This document shows positions 6,401 through 7,349 of a DNA stretch of 7,349 bases, piece after piece. Made by a program: the position numbers and the translations under genes. The notes under the pieces were generated by a model. The model had not been told where the DNA came from, did no database searches, and saw only the letters and a program-made list of their open reading frames with translations. Source of the stretch: Phycisphaerales bacterium (GTDB lineage Bacteria; Planctomycetota; Phycisphaerae; UBA1845). Position 1 is the first letter of the stretch; each line of letters opens with the position of its first letter. Location: NCBI GenBank assembly GCA_020639115.1, contig JACKHG010000050.1:1-7349 (forward strand), written 5' to 3'.

Positions 6401-7324
6401 ATGCGAATCATGGCCCCGCTTCACCGCCGACTTGTCGTCCTCTTCGCTGCGCTCGTACTGACCGCCTGCGGCAGCAACTCGTCCGACGATGGCGGCACCG
6501 ACACCGGCAACGGTACCGACACCGGCACGTCCGATACGTCGACCGACACACCGGGCGCCGACGCCGGCGATGACACGGGCACAGAGGACGGCGGCGACGA
6601 CGACGCCATGGCACCCGATGTCGCCGACAGCGACGCCGGTGGCTTCGACACGCCCGAGCCGCCGCAGTTCGAGTCGCGCCTGCGCATCATCCACCTGTCC
6701 GAGAGCACCGGGCCGCTCACCCTGTGGCTCGACGGCGCACCCGCCACCGAAGACGGCGCGTTCGACGACATCGCCTACCTCGAGATCGGTCCGGGCACGG
6801 GCTCCGAGGACCCCTTCTACGCCTTCCCCACCCAGAACTACGAGGCCGCGCTCGTGCCCGCCGGCGAGCCGCTCGAGAACGCGGTCTACACCGCCCCGTG
6901 GAACTTCTCGCCCGACGCGTACTACAGCGTGTTCGTCTACGGCGAGATCGACGGCGAGGGCGACCGCGCGTTCAACGTGGGCGTCAGCGTGGACGACACG
7001 AGCGTCGAAGAAGGCGCCACCCGCATCCGCGGCTTCAACACCATGCTCGGCTCCGGCGCCGTCGACGTGCTGATCGGCGCCGAGACCGTCTTCGAGGGCC
7101 TGGGTTTCGGTCAGTACATGATCGATTACATTCTGGCCGAGGCGCCCGCCACCTACACCGTGGCCGCCGCGTCGAGCGACACCGGCGACATCCTGGTGCA
7201 GCAGTCGATCGACTTCGTCGAGGAGACGAAGAACGTGTACTTCATCGGCGACGCTGCGTCGGGCGACGGCCTGGGCGTCGTGCTGTTGAACCTGAACAAC
7301 GAGCTGCAGCTCCTGCAGGAGTAG
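6401..7324 (+). CDS. Lipoprotein with acidic Thr/Gly/Asp linker and two DUF4397-like repeats
   Basis: The 307-aa product begins with a textbook lipoprotein signal: HRR, then the hydrophobic LVVLFAALVL, then lipobox LTAC (Cys23). Residues 24-88 form an extracellular-type linker dominated by Asp, Gly and Thr (TDTGNGTDTGTSDTSTDT). Two related beta-rich units follow. Unit 1 opens with SRLRIIHLSESTGPLTLWLDG (split at residues 92-112) and runs to about 200. Unit 2 opens with TRIRGFNTMLGSGAVDVLIG (207-226) and runs to about 298. The pattern of RxxH/N, a short loop, then a V/LxVxIDG-like strand is that of DUF4397 domains, common in cell-surface proteins of unknown function. ATG 6401 or ATG 6410 could be the start; both keep the signal intact and neither has a clear ribosome site. 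Codon use is extremely GC-rich, unlike the left block. It is likely anchored to the outer membrane or exposed at the surface. Confidence 0.85.
   Translation: MRIMAPLHRRLVVLFAALVLTACGSNSSDDGGTDTGNGTDTGTSDTSTDTPGADAGDDTGTEDGGDDDAMAPDVADSDAGGFDTPEPPQFESRLRIIHLSESTGPLTLWLDGAPATEDGAFDDIAYLEIGPGTGSEDPFYAFPTQNYEAALVPAGEPLENAVYTAPWNFSPDAYYSVFVYGEIDGEGDRAFNVGVSVDDTSVEEGATRIRGFNTMLGSGAVDVLIGAETVFEGLGFGQYMIDYILAEAPATYTVAAASSDTGDILVQQSIDFVEETKNVYFIGDAASGDGLGVVLLNLNNELQLLQE
6497..6527 (+). repeat. Direct repeat encoding the Thr-Asp-Thr-Gly linker
   Basis: ACCGACACCGGCA occurs at 6497-6509 and again at 6515-6527, an 18-base (six-codon) period that stays in frame. It encodes part of the lipoprotein's flexible linker. 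Such repeats can change linker length by slippage without breaking the frame. Confidence 0.6.
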
Positions 7325-7349
7325 CGGCCTTCCCCTCACGCGCGATCAC

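Noticed and set aside
6296..7339. 347-aa minus-strand frame opposite the DUF4397 lipoprotein
   Set aside because: It is a Val/Gly/Ala/Arg-rich shadow; the plus-strand frame has a lipobox and repeat domains.

Overview
The window is GC-rich DNA. Its gene content suggests a Myxococcota- or Bradymonadales-like bacterium: PEGA domains, non-catalytic SUMF1-fold surface proteins, and a lipoprotein with a Thr/Asp/Gly-rich linker. This placement is inferred from protein style, since there is no marker gene or RNA gene here.

Left block (1-5405, plus strand). These genes are envelope or secreted proteins arranged as two related pairs. Pair A is a 5'-truncated PEGA-SUMF1 protein (1-993), followed by a secreted PEGA protein (1010-2087). 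The second gene is broken by a frameshift at a GGGG run (1919-1922) and has a further scrambled remnant at 2088-2460. Pair B is a SUMF1-fold lipoprotein (2484-3422), followed by a 604-aa secreted protein with a related N-terminal domain and TPR-like helices (3591-5405). The SUMF1 domains of the two pairs are close paralogues. The N-terminal domains of the second genes also look related, so an ancestral two-gene unit was probably duplicated. In the left-hand copy the second gene has since decayed.

Right block (5410-7324). This block has visibly stronger GC bias at third codon positions. It holds a minus-strand ClpP-fold SDH-family protein (5410-6294), which seems to lack the usual catalytic serine, and a plus-strand lipoprotein with two DUF4397-like repeats (6401-7324). 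The two are divergent. The 106-base gap between them carries a plausible sigma70-type promoter reading toward the SDH-like gene. The stops at 5405 and 5410 are convergent and only four bases apart.

The longest stretch without an intact gene is 2088-2483 (396 bases), which holds gene remnants. Bases 3423-3590 hold no gene I can support, and nothing is seen in 7325-7349. I found no tRNA, rRNA, CRISPR array, insertion sequence or riboswitch. A working model for the left block is a set of extracytoplasmic, disulfide-stabilised proteins that bind ligands or the cell wall and form a surface assembly. No enzymatic activity can be supported for it.
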